The notes under the pieces are model-generated. The model was not told where the DNA came from. It made no database searches and worked only from the letters and a program-made list of their open reading frames with translations. A stretch of 64,000 nucleotides of DNA from Tianweitania aestuarii. Lineage in GTDB: Bacteria; Pseudomonadota; Alphaproteobacteria; Rhizobiales; Rhizobiaceae. A program made the translations under genes and the position numbers. Position 1 is the first letter of the stretch; the number at the start of each line of letters is the position of its first letter. Of this stretch, positions 26,282 through 40,286 are shown piece by piece. The DNA lies in the NCBI RefSeq assembly GCF_018457165.1, contig NZ_JAFMNX010000001.1, positions 124,001 to 188,000 of the forward strand, in the 5' to 3' direction.

Positions 26282-27862
26282 ATGGACCGCCTTGGGAGCC
26301 GGATCGTCTTGGCCTGGGGCTGGCGTCGCGCCGCGCTGGCTTTTTTGGCCGGAGCGCTGCTCGTTCTGGCGCAAGCGCCCTACGACTTCTTCGCCGTAGG
26401 CTTTGTGTCATTCCCGATCCTCATTTGGCTGCTCGATGGCGCGACAAGCGAAGCCGGCAGCGGCCGTTTGGCGCAACTGCGTCTGTCTTTTGGCGTCGGC
26501 TGGTGGTTCGGCTTTGGGTATTTCGTTGCCGGTCTTTGGTGGATCGGCAATGCGCTTCTGGTGGAAGCCGACAGTTTCGCCTGGGCGCTGCCGCTGGCCG
26601 TGGTGGCGTTGCCTGCGGTGCTCGCGATCTACTACGGTCTGGCCGCCGTTCTGGCCCGGCTGTTCTGGAGCGAATCCATCGGCCGCATCGCGATGCTGGC
26701 CTTTGCCTTCGCTTTGGCCGAATGGCTGCGCGGTCATCTGTTCACCGGCTTTCCCTGGAACGCGATCGGCTATGCGGCCATGCCCGTGCCGACCCTCATG
26801 CAGTCGTCCGTGTTGATGTCGATTGTGGGCATGAACGCGCTTACCGTGTTCGTCTTCGCCATGCCGGCGCTTGTTCTCTCGCGCCGCGGCCGCCGGCTCG
26901 GTTTCGCTTTGGCCGCCATCCTGATCGCCGCCCATGTCGGGTTTGGTTTGTTCCGGCTTTCTCAGGCCGATCTCGGATCGAACACGCTTCCCGTCCGCCT
27001 CGTGCAGCCGTCGATCCTGCAAAACGAGAAATGGGATCGCGAAGCGCGCGACCGCATCTTCGGCACTTATCTGGAAATGTCGGCTGCAGCGCCGGCCGAA
27101 GGCAAGGCGCCGCCATCGGTCATCATCTGGCCGGAAACCGCCGTGCCCTTCATCTTGAACGATCGCCCGGACGCCTTGTCGACGCTCGGCGATCTTCTGG
27201 CCGACGGTCAGACGCTGCTTGCCGGCGCGGTGCGTTCGGAAGCCTCGCCCGGTGGTGCCACGCGCTACTACAATTCCATGCTGTCGATTGATGATGCTGG
27301 GCAGATCGTGGATGCGATCGACAAGGTGCATCTCGTACCGTTTGGCGAGTACCTCCCGTTTTCCGGCCTCCTGCATCGCTTCGGCATCAGCAAGATCGTG
27401 GTTTTACCGGAGGATTTCTCGTCCGCACAAAGTCGTCCCGGCATCAAACTGCCCGGTGGCTTAAGCGCCGTTGCCTTTATCTGCTATGAGATCATCTTCG
27501 ACGAGGTCGTGCGCAAGGATGCCGCCGGCAAGGATATCCTGATCAACCTGACCAACGATGCCTGGTTCGGCGACACCCCTGGACCGCGCCAGCATTTCCG
27601 TCAAGCGCAGTTGCGGGCGGTGGAAACCGGTTTGCCGCTCGTTCGTGCTGCAAACAGCGGAATATCGGGTGTCGTGGACGGTTTTGGCCGTATTGTTGAT
27701 GCTTATGCCATAAATGGCGTCGGCACACTTGACGTAGCGGTGCCTACAGGCAAAGGCACGATCCTTCGCTTGTGGGATCCTGTTTGGGCGGGGTGGATCG
27801 TGCTTGCCATGCTCGCCGCCGGCGGCATCTCAGGGAACTTCAGAGCGCGATCGCGTCATTGA
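26282..27862 (+). CDS. lnt: apolipoprotein N-acyltransferase
   Basis: The 526-residue inner-membrane enzyme has about eight N-terminal hydrophobic spans and a periplasmic nitrilase-like domain. The catalytic triad is readable: E285 (IIWPETAVPF), K348 (IDKVHLVPFGEYLPF) and C401 (AFICYEIIFDE). It N-acylates the lipidated cysteine of lipoproteins. TTG 26249 is an alternative start, but ATG 26282 matches family length. Confidence 0.96.
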   Translation: MDRLGSRIVLAWGWRRAALAFLAGALLVLAQAPYDFFAVGFVSFPILIWLLDGATSEAGSGRLAQLRLSFGVGWWFGFGYFVAGLWWIGNALLVEADSFAWALPLAVVALPAVLAIYYGLAAVLARLFWSESIGRIAMLAFAFALAEWLRGHLFTGFPWNAIGYAAMPVPTLMQSSVLMSIVGMNALTVFVFAMPALVLSRRGRRLGFALAAILIAAHVGFGLFRLSQADLGSNTLPVRLVQPSILQNEKWDREARDRIFGTYLEMSAAAPAEGKAPPSVIIWPETAVPFILNDRPDALSTLGDLLADGQTLLAGAVRSEASPGGATRYYNSMLSIDDAGQIVDAIDKVHLVPFGEYLPFSGLLHRFGISKIVVLPEDFSSAQSRPGIKLPGGLSAVAFICYEIIFDEVVRKDAAGKDILINLTNDAWFGDTPGPRQHFRQAQLRAVETGLPLVRAANSGISGVVDGFGRIVDAYAINGVGTLDVAVPTGKGTILRLWDPVWAGWIVLAMLAAGGISGNFRARSRH

Positions 27863-27970
27863 CTTGGTTATATTAGCAAATGATATTGCAACCGCTTCGC
27901 CGAATTTTGGTGACCACAGATTGTTCTGGCTATGTCAGGATGATCCTTGCGGCGGGGCAGTGAGGGGACG

Positions 27971-28384
27971 ATGACGGAAAACAAGAAGCGGCCGAATCCG
28001 ATCGACGTGCATGTCGGATCGCGCGTGCGACTGCGGCGCAACATGATCGGCATGAGCCAGGAGAAGCTTGGGGAGCGTCTTGGCATCACCTTTCAGCAGA
28101 TTCAGAAATACGAAAAAGGCACGAACCGTGTCGGTGCCAGCCGTTTGCAGGCAATTTCCGCGATCCTGAACGTACCGGTCGAGTTCTTTTTCCAGGACGC
28201 CCCTCGCGAAGACGGTGAGCAGCCATCCGGGTTCAGTGAAGACGCCGCTCAGCCGCTGGTGCCCGACTTCATGAGTTCAACCGAAACCATGCAACTCACC
28301 CGCGCTTTCATGAAGATTTCGGACCCCAAGGTACGCCGCAAGATCGTCGACCTCATCAAGACCCTGGCCGACACCAGCGAGTGA
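27971..28384 (+). CDS. XRE-family transcriptional regulator
   Basis: The 137-residue protein has an HTH_3 domain at about 14-70 (GSRVRLRRNMIGMSQEKLGE, ITFQQIQKYEKGTNRVGASR) and a C-terminal helix pair that ends RRKIVDLIKTLADTSE. ATG 27971 is preceded by GAGGGG. Close relatives lie between lnt and metK in rhizobia and resemble the PhrR/SinR-like group; the target genes are unknown. Confidence 0.9.
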   Translation: MTENKKRPNPIDVHVGSRVRLRRNMIGMSQEKLGERLGITFQQIQKYEKGTNRVGASRLQAISAILNVPVEFFFQDAPREDGEQPSGFSEDAAQPLVPDFMSSTETMQLTRAFMKISDPKVRRKIVDLIKTLADTSE

Positions 28385-28513
28385 AGCTGGAACAGCTGTT
28401 AGGCCAGCTCTTCCTCTTCAAATGAGCACGTCTTGACGCCAGACCTGACCCTTCGGTAACACTCGCGCGCGACCCGGCTCGTGGCCGGGCGATCTTTCCA
28501 GAGGGGACTACCC

Positions 28514-29772
<1,259 letters not shown>

Positions 29773-29776
<4 letters not shown>

Positions 29777-30507
29777 TCCTCGGTATGACTGCTGAAGACA
29801 ACGAAGGCGACACGCAGGTCCGCCGCAGCCGTGCCACCGAGGCCTTTTACGGTCGGCGGCACGGAAGGCCTGTACGCACGCAGGCGGCGGAGGCGGTCGC
29901 AAATCTGCTGCCGCGTCTCAAGCTCGATCTGACGAAGCCTGCGCCGTCCGACCTCACGACGCTCTTCCCCGTACCCGTTGAACGCGTGCGGCTTGAAATC
30001 GGCTTTGGCGGCGGCGAGCATGTGATCAGCGAAGCCGGCCGTGAGCCGCAAAATGGCTTTATCGGGGTCGAGCCCTTCATCAACGGCATGTCGCGCTGCA
30101 TGCAGACGCTGGAAACCGAGCCGCGTCCCAATCTGCGCGTCTACGATGACGATGCCACGCAGCTGCTGGACTGGCTTCCGGCATCGAGCATTGCTGAGAT
30201 CGACCTGCTTTATGCCGATCCCTGGCCGAAAAAGAAGCATTGGAAGCGGCGCTTCATTAGTCCGGTCAATCTCGACCGCTTTGCGCGTGTTCTGCAAAGC
30301 GGTGGGACCTTCCGCTTCGCGTCCGACATCGAGCATTACGTGAACTGGACGCTGCTCCACATTCGCGCGCATCCCGATTTCGAATGGATTGCCGAGCGGG
30401 CCGATGATTGGCGTCAGCCTTACCCCGGTTGGCAATCGACCCGCTATGAAGCCAAGGCTTTGCGTGAGAGGCGCACCCCAGCCTATCTGACCTTCCGGCG
30501 CTTCTAG
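29773..30507 (+). CDS. trmB: tRNA (guanine-N7)-methyltransferase
   Basis: The protein (244 residues from TTG 29773, or 240 from ATG 29785) contains the SAM loop [10 protein letters not shown] and the TrmB signature [13 protein letters not shown]. It methylates G46 of tRNA. TTG 29773 overlaps the metK stop in a TTGA junction, so co-translation is likely and it uses the SAM that MetK makes. Confidence 0.95.
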
Positions 30508-30601
30508 CTGCCGCTGCGAAAGCTGTGACCCGTTGACAATGTGTCGCGGTCACAGCTTAAGCTTCGGCGACAGAAGAATTCGCACATCTGGGGAGGATCC
30601 T

Positions 30602-31552
30602 ATGCGTCACTTCATCGCCACAGCTCTGGCTGCCGGCAGCCTGCTCGTTGCCTCGCAGGCACTTGCTGCCGATTACAAGATCATGGCGCCCGCCGCTCCA
30701 GGCGGCGGTTGGGACCAAACGGCCCGCACGATGCAGGCCGCTCTGCAGGACGAGGAAATCTCGCCGAGCGTGCAGGTCATCAACGTTCCGGGTGCCGGCG
30801 GCACGATCGGTTTGGCTCAGTTCGTCAACCAGTCGAATGGCGATCCTGACGCGCTGATCGTCGGTGGCTACGTCATGGTCGGCGCAATCCTGACCAACGG
30901 CTCGCCTGTCACGCTCGACCAGGTCACGCCGATTGCGCGTTTGACCGGTGAATACGAAGCGATCGTCGTGCCGGCGAGCTCGGATATCCAGGACATGGCT
31001 GGCCTCGTTGCCAAGCTGAAGGAAAATCCAGGCGGCGTGTCCTGGGGCGGCGGTTCGGCCGGTGGTACCGATCACATCACGGCTGGCCTCGTTGCCAAGG
31101 CCGTCGGCGTTGATCCGACCAAGGTGAACTATATCGCGTTCTCCGGTGGTGGCGAAGCGCTTGCCGCTATTCTCGGTGGCCAGGTCACCGTCGGCATTTC
31201 CGGCTATAGCGAGTTTTCCGCGCAGATCGCGGCTGGCCAGCTGCGCCTGCTCGGCATTTCTTCGGACGAAAAGATTGAGGGCATCGAAGGTCCGACCTTC
31301 AAGGAAGGTGGCGTCGATGTCGCCATCCAGAACTGGCGCATGGTTGCGGCCGCTCCCGGCATCAGCGACGAGCAGAAGGCTGCCATTTCAGCAGACATCG
31401 AGAAGATGGTGAAGTCGGAAAGCTGGAAGAAGGCCGTTGCCGACAAGGGCTGGGCTGACACCTATCTGGCTGGCGATGCGTTCGCCGAGCAGCTGAAGGA
31501 AGATACCGCATCGACCGAGACCATCCTGAAGGACATCGGTCTCGTCAAATGA
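30602..31552 (+). CDS. tctC: TctC-type periplasmic carboxylate-binding protein
   Basis: The 316-residue protein starts at ATG 30602 with GGGGAGG upstream and has a signal peptide ending ASQALAA. The mature part begins [20 protein letters not shown], the classical TctC/BugD opening that binds the carboxylate. It overlaps tctB by 4 bp. The ligand (citrate, tartrate or another tri/dicarboxylate) cannot be told from sequence. Confidence 0.93.
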   Translation: MRHFIATALAAGSLLVASQALAADYKIMAPAAPGGGWDQTARTMQAALQDEEISPSVQVINVPGAGGTIGLAQFVNQSNGDPDALIVGGYVMVGAILTNGSPVTLDQVTPIARLTGEYEAIVVPASSDIQDMAGLVAKLKENPGGVSWGGGSAGGTDHITAGLVAKAVGVDPTKVNYIAFSGGGEALAAILGGQVTVGISGYSEFSAQIAAGQLRLLGISSDEKIEGIEGPTFKEGGVDVAIQNWRMVAAAPGISDEQKAAISADIEKMVKSESWKKAVADKGWADTYLAGDAFAEQLKEDTASTETILKDIGLVK

Positions 31553-32037
31553 GCGTCCTTGACGATAATCCAACTCGTGAACGCCGCCCTGATTGGGCGG
31601 CGTTTGCCATTGCGATCGTGCTGGGTATTGCTTCGGCGGCTATCGCCTGGAGCACCTATAATGCCGGTGGTATAGCGACCACGCAGCCGGTGGGCCCGAA
31701 GACGGTGCCTTACATCGTAGCTGCCTGTTTGTTCGGTCTTGCCATCTGGACGGCCGTGGAAGCCTTGCGCGGCGATTTTCCGGAGCGTGAAGAGCAGCAG
31801 ACGGCACCGATCATCTGGGTTGTCGGCGGTCTCATCGTGCAGATGCTGACCATCAAGACGATCGGCTTTTCCCTGGCCACTGCGCTGATGTTCACTGCAA
31901 CCGCTTACGCCTTCAACGAACGGCGCGTTTGGCTGACGCTGCCCTTCGGTCTTGTTTTCTGCTTCCTCGTATGGCTTGCCTTTGCGCGCGGTTTACAACT
32001 GTCGCTGCCGGCTGGTCCGCTCGAGCGATTGTTCTGA
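31549..32037 (+). CDS. tctB: TctB small membrane subunit of tripartite tricarboxylate transporter
   Basis: The 162-residue protein has four hydrophobic spans (about 17-37, 55-72, 83-100 and 118-145), the usual TctB topology. It starts in an ATGA overlap with tctC and is followed 7 bp later by tctA. TctB is the small, poorly conserved subunit that stabilises TctA in the inner membrane. Confidence 0.9.
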   Translation: MSVLDDNPTRERRPDWAAFAIAIVLGIASAAIAWSTYNAGGIATTQPVGPKTVPYIVAACLFGLAIWTAVEALRGDFPEREEQQTAPIIWVVGGLIVQMLTIKTIGFSLATALMFTATAYAFNERRVWLTLPFGLVFCFLVWLAFARGLQLSLPAGPLERLF

Positions 32038-32044
32038 GGCTGAC

Positions 32045-33589
32045 ATGAACACGTTCGAACTTCTCGGACAGGGCCTGCTCACCGCGCTGCAATGGAGCAA
32101 TCTGCTCTATGCCCTGATCGGCGTCACGCTGGGCACAGCTGTGGGCGTTCTGCCTGGCATTGGGCCGGCGCTGACCGTGGCGCTGCTTCTGCCTGTCACC
32201 TACCGGCTCGATCCCGCAGGCTCCCTCATCATGTTCGCCGGTATCTATTACGGCGGCATGTATGGCGGTTCGACAACCTCGATCCTGCTCAACACCCCGG
32301 GTGAGAGCGCCTCGATCGTGACCGCGCTGGAAGGCAACAAGATGGCCCGGCAAGGGCGGGGCGGTCCCGCACTCGCAACCTCCGCCATCGGCTCCTTTAT
32401 CGCCGGTCTGGTTGCAACGCTCGGCCTCGCCTTCATCGCGCCTTGGGTGGTGCAGTTCGCGCTGTCCTTCGGCCCATCCGAATACTTTGCGCTTATGCTG
32501 CTGGCCTTCATGACGGTGTCGGCCGCCTTTGGCGACTCCACGTTGCGTGGTCTGACGGCGCTCTTCATAGGCCTGGCGCTTGGCTTGATCGGCATCGATC
32601 AGCTGACGGGACAGACACGTCTTGCGATGGGCACGCCGAACCTGTTCGACGGGATTTCCGTGACGACGCTGGCCGTAGCACTGTTTGCCATCGGCGAGAC
32701 GATCGCCGTCGTTGCGAGCAAAACCGCAATGGATGAGAAGATCGAGGCCGTGAAAGGCTCGGTCTGGATGACAAAGCAGGACTGGGCGCGCTCCTGGAAA
32801 TCGTGGGTGCGCGGTACGGCGATCGGCTTCCCGATCGGCGCCATGCCAGCCGGCGGCGCGGATGTCGCGAGCTTCCTGTCTTATTCCGCGGAACGACAGT
32901 TCTCCAAGCACCCGGAAGAGTTCGGCCATGGTGCGATCGAGGGTGTTGCCGGTCCCGAAGCCGCCAACAACGCATCGGCAGCCGGCACGCTGGTACCACT
33001 GCTCACACTCGGCCTCCCGACCACGGCAACCGCCGCGATCATGCTGGCCGGCTTCCAGCAGTTTGGCTTGCAGCCGGGGCCGCTGTTGTTTGTGAGCAAT
33101 GCGACGCTGGTCTGGGGCCTGATCGCGAGCTTGCTCGTCGCCAACTTCATGCTGCTGGTATTGAACCTGCCGCTGATCGGTCTGTGGGTGCGTTTGCTCA
33201 CCATCCCGCGTCCATGGCTGTACGCAGGCATTCTCACCTTCGCGACCCTCGGCACTATCGGTGCCAGTGCCTCGACCTTCATGATCGGACCGCTGCCGAC
33301 TTCGTTCGAACTCGGGCTGCTGCTTCTGTTCGGTTTGCTCGGCTATCTTCTGCGCCGCTTCGGCTATCCGATCGCGCCGGTTGTGGTCGGCTTGATACTC
33401 GGGCCGATGGCCGAACGCAGCTTGCGCCAAGCCCTTCAGATCAGCCAGGGCGATCCAACCGTGCTGGTGCACTCCTGGATTTCAATCGTGTTGATCCTGC
33501 TGGCGGTCGCCGCCGTGTTCGTGCCGATGATCCTGCGCGCTCGGGGCAAGGGTCAGATGCTGTCGGCCATGGCTGGCGACGAGGACTGA
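32045..33589 (+). CDS. tctA: TctA large membrane permease subunit
   Basis: The 514-residue protein from ATG 32045 has 11-12 hydrophobic spans and family motifs [38 protein letters not shown] and [20 protein letters not shown]. It carries the sodium-coupled carboxylate translocation path. A strong bidirectional terminator closes the tctCBA operon. Confidence 0.95.
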   Translation: MNTFELLGQGLLTALQWSNLLYALIGVTLGTAVGVLPGIGPALTVALLLPVTYRLDPAGSLIMFAGIYYGGMYGGSTTSILLNTPGESASIVTALEGNKMARQGRGGPALATSAIGSFIAGLVATLGLAFIAPWVVQFALSFGPSEYFALMLLAFMTVSAAFGDSTLRGLTALFIGLALGLIGIDQLTGQTRLAMGTPNLFDGISVTTLAVALFAIGETIAVVASKTAMDEKIEAVKGSVWMTKQDWARSWKSWVRGTAIGFPIGAMPAGGADVASFLSYSAERQFSKHPEEFGHGAIEGVAGPEAANNASAAGTLVPLLTLGLPTTATAAIMLAGFQQFGLQPGPLLFVSNATLVWGLIASLLVANFMLLVLNLPLIGLWVRLLTIPRPWLYAGILTFATLGTIGASASTFMIGPLPTSFELGLLLLFGLLGYLLRRFGYPIAPVVVGLILGPMAERSLRQALQISQGDPTVLVHSWISIVLILLAVAAVFVPMILRARGKGQMLSAMAGDED

Positions 33590-33610
33590 ACCTCCTCAAC
33601 ACGACAAACA

Positions 33611-33646
33611 AAAAGGCCGGCGCTGATCAAACAGCGCCGGCCTTTT
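33611..33646 (+). terminator. strong bidirectional terminator after tctCBA
   Basis: A perfect 15-bp stem with a 6-nt ATCAAA loop is flanked by A4 and T4. It also ends the opposing 54-residue gene. Confidence 0.92.
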
Positions 33647-33667
33647 ACATTCAAAAGAAGATCGCGC

Positions 33668-33832
33668 TTAGAAACGGCGGATCTTGCGGAATTCCGTTGG
33701 GTCGATCCCGAGGCGGCGCAGGTCCTGCGGACGAGCGCTGCGGCCATTTTCTTCAGCTGCCGCGGCCGAGATCGCGCTGCCGAGGATACCAAGCAGATCG
33801 GCGAAGGTTGAACGGGGCTGGTTCTTGGACAT
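33668..33832 (-). CDS. 54-residue conserved-looking small protein
   Basis: On the minus strand ATG 33832 to TAA 33668-33670 encodes a 54-residue protein with a short hydrophobic/Ala helix (FADLLGILGSAISAAAAEEN) and a basic C-terminus RSARPQDLRRLGIDPTEFRK then IRRF. The Arg-rich end and the GI/D/F spacing resemble small rhizobial proteins of the DUF1127-like kind, but I cannot assign it. It sits between a shared terminator and a 280-bp leader region. No strong ribosome site is visible. Confidence 0.6.
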   Translation of the reverse strand: MSKNQPRSTFADLLGILGSAISAAAAEENGRSARPQDLRRLGIDPTEFRKIRRF

Positions 33833-34011
33833 CTGAGGTTCGGTTCGTTTCCGGTTGTTCAGTTACTTGTGCGGTGCAACATAAATAGGTGCGACCGCTC
33901 GCAGATGCGAGAGACGTGTTCGCAAGCCAGCCATGCGCGCCTTGCACGACGGGTTAATGCAAGGGTTAACGTCTGTTAGGCCTGCCTATGCCGAGGACCG
34001 GAGCCGAGGGG

Positions 34012-34040
34012 TTGAAGACGACTGTGTCTTGGGCTATATC
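34012..34040 (+). promoter_or_regulatory. sigma70-type promoter for rimP operon
   Basis: TTGAAG (34012-34017), a 17-bp spacer and TATATC (34035-34040) predict a start near 34047, giving a ~70-nt leader before rimP. Confidence 0.55.
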
Positions 34041-34067
34041 AGGTTCAAATTCTTGGTCGATATGACG

Positions 34068-34099
34068 AAGAGTGGGTCCACCCGGTCCCGCTCTTTTTT
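34068..34099 (+). terminator. intrinsic terminator/attenuator in the rimP leader
   Basis: AAGAGTGGG pairs with CCCGCTCTT across a 10-nt loop and is followed directly by TTTT (34096-34099). It ends 16 bp before the rimP start and its own ribosome site GGAG (34107-34110). Every transcript from the promoter at 34012 must pass it to express rimP-nusA-infB. Confidence 0.75.
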
Positions 34100-34115
34100 G
34101 TTACTTGGAGACAGG

Positions 34116-34826
34116 ATGGCCGACGAGCCGAACCCAGAGAGCGCAATCCCGGACATCGCCGTGGAAGACGATCGCCTGATCCGCGAAACCGGAACGGATG
34201 CGCGCGTTGCTGCGATCGTTATTCCGATCCTGCGGCCGATGGGCTTCCGTCTGGTGCGCGTACGGCTGTCGGGTCAGAACGGTTTGACGCTGCAGATCAT
34301 GGCCGAGCGCGATGATGGCACGATCGATGTGGAAGGCTGCGAAGAGATTTCGCGCGCCATTTCGCCGACGCTCGATGTCGAAGATCCGATCGAAAAGGCG
34401 TACCATCTCGAAGTCTCTTCGCCGGGCATCGATCGCCCGTTGGTGCGCAAGGTAGACTTCGAGGCAGCCGTGGGTCACGCGGCCAAGATCGAAACATCCG
34501 TGATGGTCGGCAACAAGAAGCGTTTCCGCGGCAAGATCACGGCGGTGGATGCCGACAGCTTCACGCTGGAACGCGATCTTGCCAGCTATGGCGACGAGCC
34601 AAGCGTGCAGATCCCGTTCGACGTCTTGGAAGACGCAAGACTGATCCTGACCGATGCGCTGATCCGTGATGCCTTGGCCAAGGACAATCGTGAGAAGAAG
34701 GCTGCGCGTCGCGGCGATGACGAGGCGTTCGACGACGAAGCGGATGCCGACGAAGGCGATCAGGACACGGAAAACGTGGCTGAGAACAAGCCCGTGACCC
34801 GCGGCAGAACGAAAACCGGTAAGTAA
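34116..34826 (+). CDS. rimP: RimP, 30S ribosome maturation factor
   Basis: The start ATG 34116 has GGAG 5-6 bp upstream. The 236-residue protein contains the RimP N-domain ([20 protein letters not shown]) and the signature [11 protein letters not shown], followed by an SH3-like domain. A long acidic tail ([18 protein letters not shown]) ends with a basic TRGRTKTGK. It helps assemble the 30S head and leads the nusA operon, as in most bacteria. Confidence 0.96.
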   Translation: MADEPNPESAIPDIAVEDDRLIRETGTDARVAAIVIPILRPMGFRLVRVRLSGQNGLTLQIMAERDDGTIDVEGCEEISRAISPTLDVEDPIEKAYHLEVSSPGIDRPLVRKVDFEAAVGHAAKIETSVMVGNKKRFRGKITAVDADSFTLERDLASYGDEPSVQIPFDVLEDARLILTDALIRDALAKDNREKKAARRGDDEAFDDEADADEGDQDTENVAENKPVTRGRTKTGK

Positions 34827-34874
34827 GCCATCCATGGCGCCATGTGAGCGCCGGGCGATCAGGAGACCGAAGAT

Positions 34875-36473
34875 ATGGCTGTAAGTGCTAACAGGCTTGA
34901 ACTGCTTCAGATCGCCGATGCGGTCGCGCGCGAAAAGTCGATCGACAAATCGATCGTCATCGCTGCCATGGCCGATGCGATCCAGAAAGCCGCGCGCGCA
35001 CGCTATGGTCAGGAAACCAATATTCGCGCCGACATCAACCCGCAGACCGGCGAGATGAAGCTTCAGCGCCTGATGCAGGTGGTGGACGAGGTCGAGGACT
35101 ACGACAAGGAAGTCGCGCTGCTCACCGCGCGCGAGCGCAACCCTGATGCCCAGGTGGGCGACTTCCTCGCGGAGATCCTGCCGCCGATGGAATTCGGCCG
35201 CATCGCCGCCCAGTCCGCAAAGCAGGTCATCGTGCAGAAGGTGCGCGAAGCCGAGCGTGATCGCCAGTTCGACGAGTACAAGGACCGCATCGGCGAGATC
35301 GTCAACGGCACCGTCAAGCGTGTTGAGTATGGCAACGTCATCGTGGATCTCGGTCGCGGCGAAGCCATTATTCGCCGCGACGAGCTGATCCCGCGCGAAA
35401 ACTACAAGTATGGCGACCGTATCCGCGCTTACGTTTATGACGTGCGTCGCGAACAGCGCGGCCCGCAGATTTTCATGTCGCGTACCCATCCGCAGTTCAT
35501 GGCGAAGCTCTTCACCATGGAAGTGCCGGAAATCTACGAAGGCATTATCGAAATCAAGTCGGTGGCCCGCGATCCGGGTTCGCGCGCCAAGATCGCCGTG
35601 ATCTCGCGCGACAGCTCGATTGATCCGGTTGGCGCTTGCGTCGGTATGCGCGGATCGCGTGTGCAGGCTGTTGTTGGCGAGCTGCAGGGCGAGAAGATCG
35701 ACATCATCCCGTGGTCGGGTGAAGCCGCGTCCTTCATCGTCAACGCATTGCAGCCGGCAGAAGTCGCCAAGGTCGTGCTCGATGAAGATGCCGAGCGCAT
35801 CGAAGTCGTCGTGCCGAACGATCAGCTGTCGCTGGCCATCGGCCGTCGCGGCCAGAACGTGCGTCTGGCTTCCCAGCTAACCGGCTGGGATATCGACATC
35901 ATGACCGAGCAGGAAGAAAGCGAGCGCCGCCAGAAGGAATTCGTGGAGCGTTCCAACCTGTTCATGGATGCGCTCAACGTCGACGAAATGGTTGGCCAGG
36001 TGCTGGCGTCCGAAGGCTTCACGACCGTTGAGGAAGTGGCCTATGTCGAGCCAGACGAGATCGCTTCGATCGATGGTTTCGATGAAGACACCGCAGGCGA
36101 GATCCAGGAACGCGCCAAGGAATATCTCGACCGCATCGAAACCGAACAGGACGAGAAGCGTTCGGCACTCGGCGTGACCGACGAGCTGCGCGACATTCCA
36201 GGTATCACCACCGCAATGATGGTGACGCTCGGCGAAGACGGCGTGAAGACGATCGAGGATTTCGCGGGTTATGCCGTGGATGATCTGACCGGCTGGAAGG
36301 AGCGTAAGGATGGGGAAACCAAGTTCTTCCCAGGCGTTCTGGCGTCGTTCAACATCACGCGCGGCGACGCGGAAGCGATGATCGTGGATGCTCGCCGCAA
36401 GGCTGGCTGGATCAGCGAAGACGAGGTTGAGGCTTCTTCCGACGAAGAAGAAGCCGAGACAGCGTCCGCTTGA
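34875..36473 (+). CDS. nusA: transcription termination/antitermination factor NusA
   Basis: The 532-residue protein has an N-domain for RNA polymerase, S1 (about 130-200), two KH domains (GACVGMRGSRVQAVVGELQG; NDQLSLAIGRRGQNVRLASQ) and C-terminal helix-hairpin-helix repeats, with an acidic end. It modulates pausing and termination. Because NusA acts on hairpins, the terminator in its own operon leader is a plausible feedback point. Confidence 0.98.
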   Translation: MAVSANRLELLQIADAVAREKSIDKSIVIAAMADAIQKAARARYGQETNIRADINPQTGEMKLQRLMQVVDEVEDYDKEVALLTARERNPDAQVGDFLAEILPPMEFGRIAAQSAKQVIVQKVREAERDRQFDEYKDRIGEIVNGTVKRVEYGNVIVDLGRGEAIIRRDELIPRENYKYGDRIRAYVYDVRREQRGPQIFMSRTHPQFMAKLFTMEVPEIYEGIIEIKSVARDPGSRAKIAVISRDSSIDPVGACVGMRGSRVQAVVGELQGEKIDIIPWSGEAASFIVNALQPAEVAKVVLDEDAERIEVVVPNDQLSLAIGRRGQNVRLASQLTGWDIDIMTEQEESERRQKEFVERSNLFMDALNVDEMVGQVLASEGFTTVEEVAYVEPDEIASIDGFDEDTAGEIQERAKEYLDRIETEQDEKRSALGVTDELRDIPGITTAMMVTLGEDGVKTIEDFAGYAVDDLTGWKERKDGETKFFPGVLASFNITRGDAEAMIVDARRKAGWISEDEVEASSDEEEAETASA

Positions 36474-36508
36474 GGCCATGAGAACCGGCGGATCAGGAGC
36501 GGCTGCGC

Positions 36509-37158
36509 TTGAAAGATATGAACGAACGCACATGTATAGTGACGCGGCAAGCAGGCGATGCGGAGACTTTGCTTCGCTTCGTCGCCGGTCCGGACATGTC
36601 CGTTGTTCCCGATCTCAAGCGTAAGCTGCCTGGCCGCGGGTGCTGGGTCACCGCTGATCGGGTTCATGTCGATCAGGCTGCGAAGAAAAATCTGTTCCGT
36701 CGTGCTTTCAAGGCTGATGTGACGGTTGCACCGGATCTTGGTGCTCTCGTTGATGGATTGATGGCCAAGTCGGCTCTTGGTTCGCTTGGTCTTGCTCGAA
36801 AGGCAGGGCGGCTGGCGCTGGGCGCCGCGAAGGTTGATAGCGCTGTCCGCTCCGGCGAGGCGCTTCTGGTTCTGCATGCCTTTGAGGCCTCGGATGACGG
36901 GGTCAGGAAGATCGCGCAAGCGCGGCGCGCAACGGTCCACTTAGGTGGCCCCCGGATCGACGCGCACAAACTCTTTTCGGAAGCCGAAATGGGTTTGGCA
37001 TTGGGGGGCACAAATGTGATACATGCTGCCGTCCTCGCGGGAGACGCGGGGCAGGCGGCAGCGAAGCGCATGGTGGCGCTCGAACGATTTCGGGGCGGTT
37101 TCCCCGATAGCCCGCTAACAGGTGCGGATGCCGAGGGCGGCCCCGCTGAGGATACGGA

Positions 37159-37162
<4 letters not shown>
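36509..37162 (+). CDS. YlxR (DUF448) plus L7Ae-like RNA-binding protein
   Basis: The 217-residue protein fuses a YlxR domain ([28 protein letters not shown]) with an L7Ae/L30e-like domain ([20 protein letters not shown]). The TTG at 36509 fits the AGGAG at 36494-36498 better than ATG 36518. The fusion is usual in alphaproteobacteria between nusA and infB. It overlaps infB by 4 bp. Probable RNA-binding factor in translation or rRNA maturation. Confidence 0.92.
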
Positions 37163-39771
<2,609 letters not shown>

Positions 39772-39782
39772 GCTGAAGAGCG

Positions 39783-39819
39783 GCTGCCGGCATCAACCGG
39801 CAGCTTCCTTCTTTGTTTT
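39783..39819 (+). terminator. terminator-like hairpin between infB and rbfA
   Basis: GCTGCCGG-CATCAA-CCGGCAGC is followed by a T-rich TTCCTTCTTTGTTTT. A second nested hairpin lies at about 39827-39863 in front of rbfA. Confidence 0.7.
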
Positions 39820-39875
39820 AGCCAACTGCGGCGAAGCGGTTCGAACCCGCTCCGCCGCTTGCTGGATTTTTAGTG

Positions 39876-40286
39876 ATGTCCAAAAATCAAAATAGCGGTC
39901 CATCCCAACGCCAGCTGCGCGTTGGCGAACAGGTGCGCCATGCCATTGCCGAAGTGCTTCAGCGCGGCGACGTCCGCGATGACGTTGTCGAGGCGACGGT
40001 GATCTCGATCTCGGAAGTGCGCATGTCGCCCGACCTCAAGATCGCAACCGCTTTCGTGTCGCCGCTCGGTGCCAAGGATGACGACGCCGTCATCAAGGCG
40101 CTGAACCATCATGCGAAGTTTATTCGTGGCCGGATGAGCAACGCCTTGCGGCAGATGAAATACATGCCGGAAGTCCGATTCCGGATCGACACGAGCTTTG
40201 ACAACTACGCCAAGATCGATGCGCTTTTGCGCTCGCCCGAAGTCGCGCGCGACCTTGATGATGAAGATGGCGAGGAGCAGAACTGA
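39876..40286 (+). CDS. rbfA: RbfA, 30S ribosome-binding factor
   Basis: The 136-residue protein (ATG 39876; GTG 39873 is also possible) contains [20 protein letters not shown] and the KH-like core [20 protein letters not shown], ending [17 protein letters not shown]. It assists late 16S rRNA folding and cold adaptation. Its stop overlaps the truB start by one base (TGATG). Confidence 0.96.
   Translation: MSKNQNSGPSQRQLRVGEQVRHAIAEVLQRGDVRDDVVEATVISISEVRMSPDLKIATAFVSPLGAKDDDAVIKALNHHAKFIRGRMSNALRQMKYMPEVRFRIDTSFDNYAKIDALLRSPEVARDLDDEDGEEQN

Noticed and set aside
28385-28513. SAM riboswitch before metK
   Set aside because: Only a short GC hairpin is present; none of the conserved blocks of SAM-I, SAM-II or SAM/SAH riboswitches were seen.
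39827-39863. tRNA-like T-arm (GCGGTTCGAACCCGC) before rbfA
   Set aside because: No acceptor, D-arm or anticodon arm around it; it fits a simple nested hairpin.
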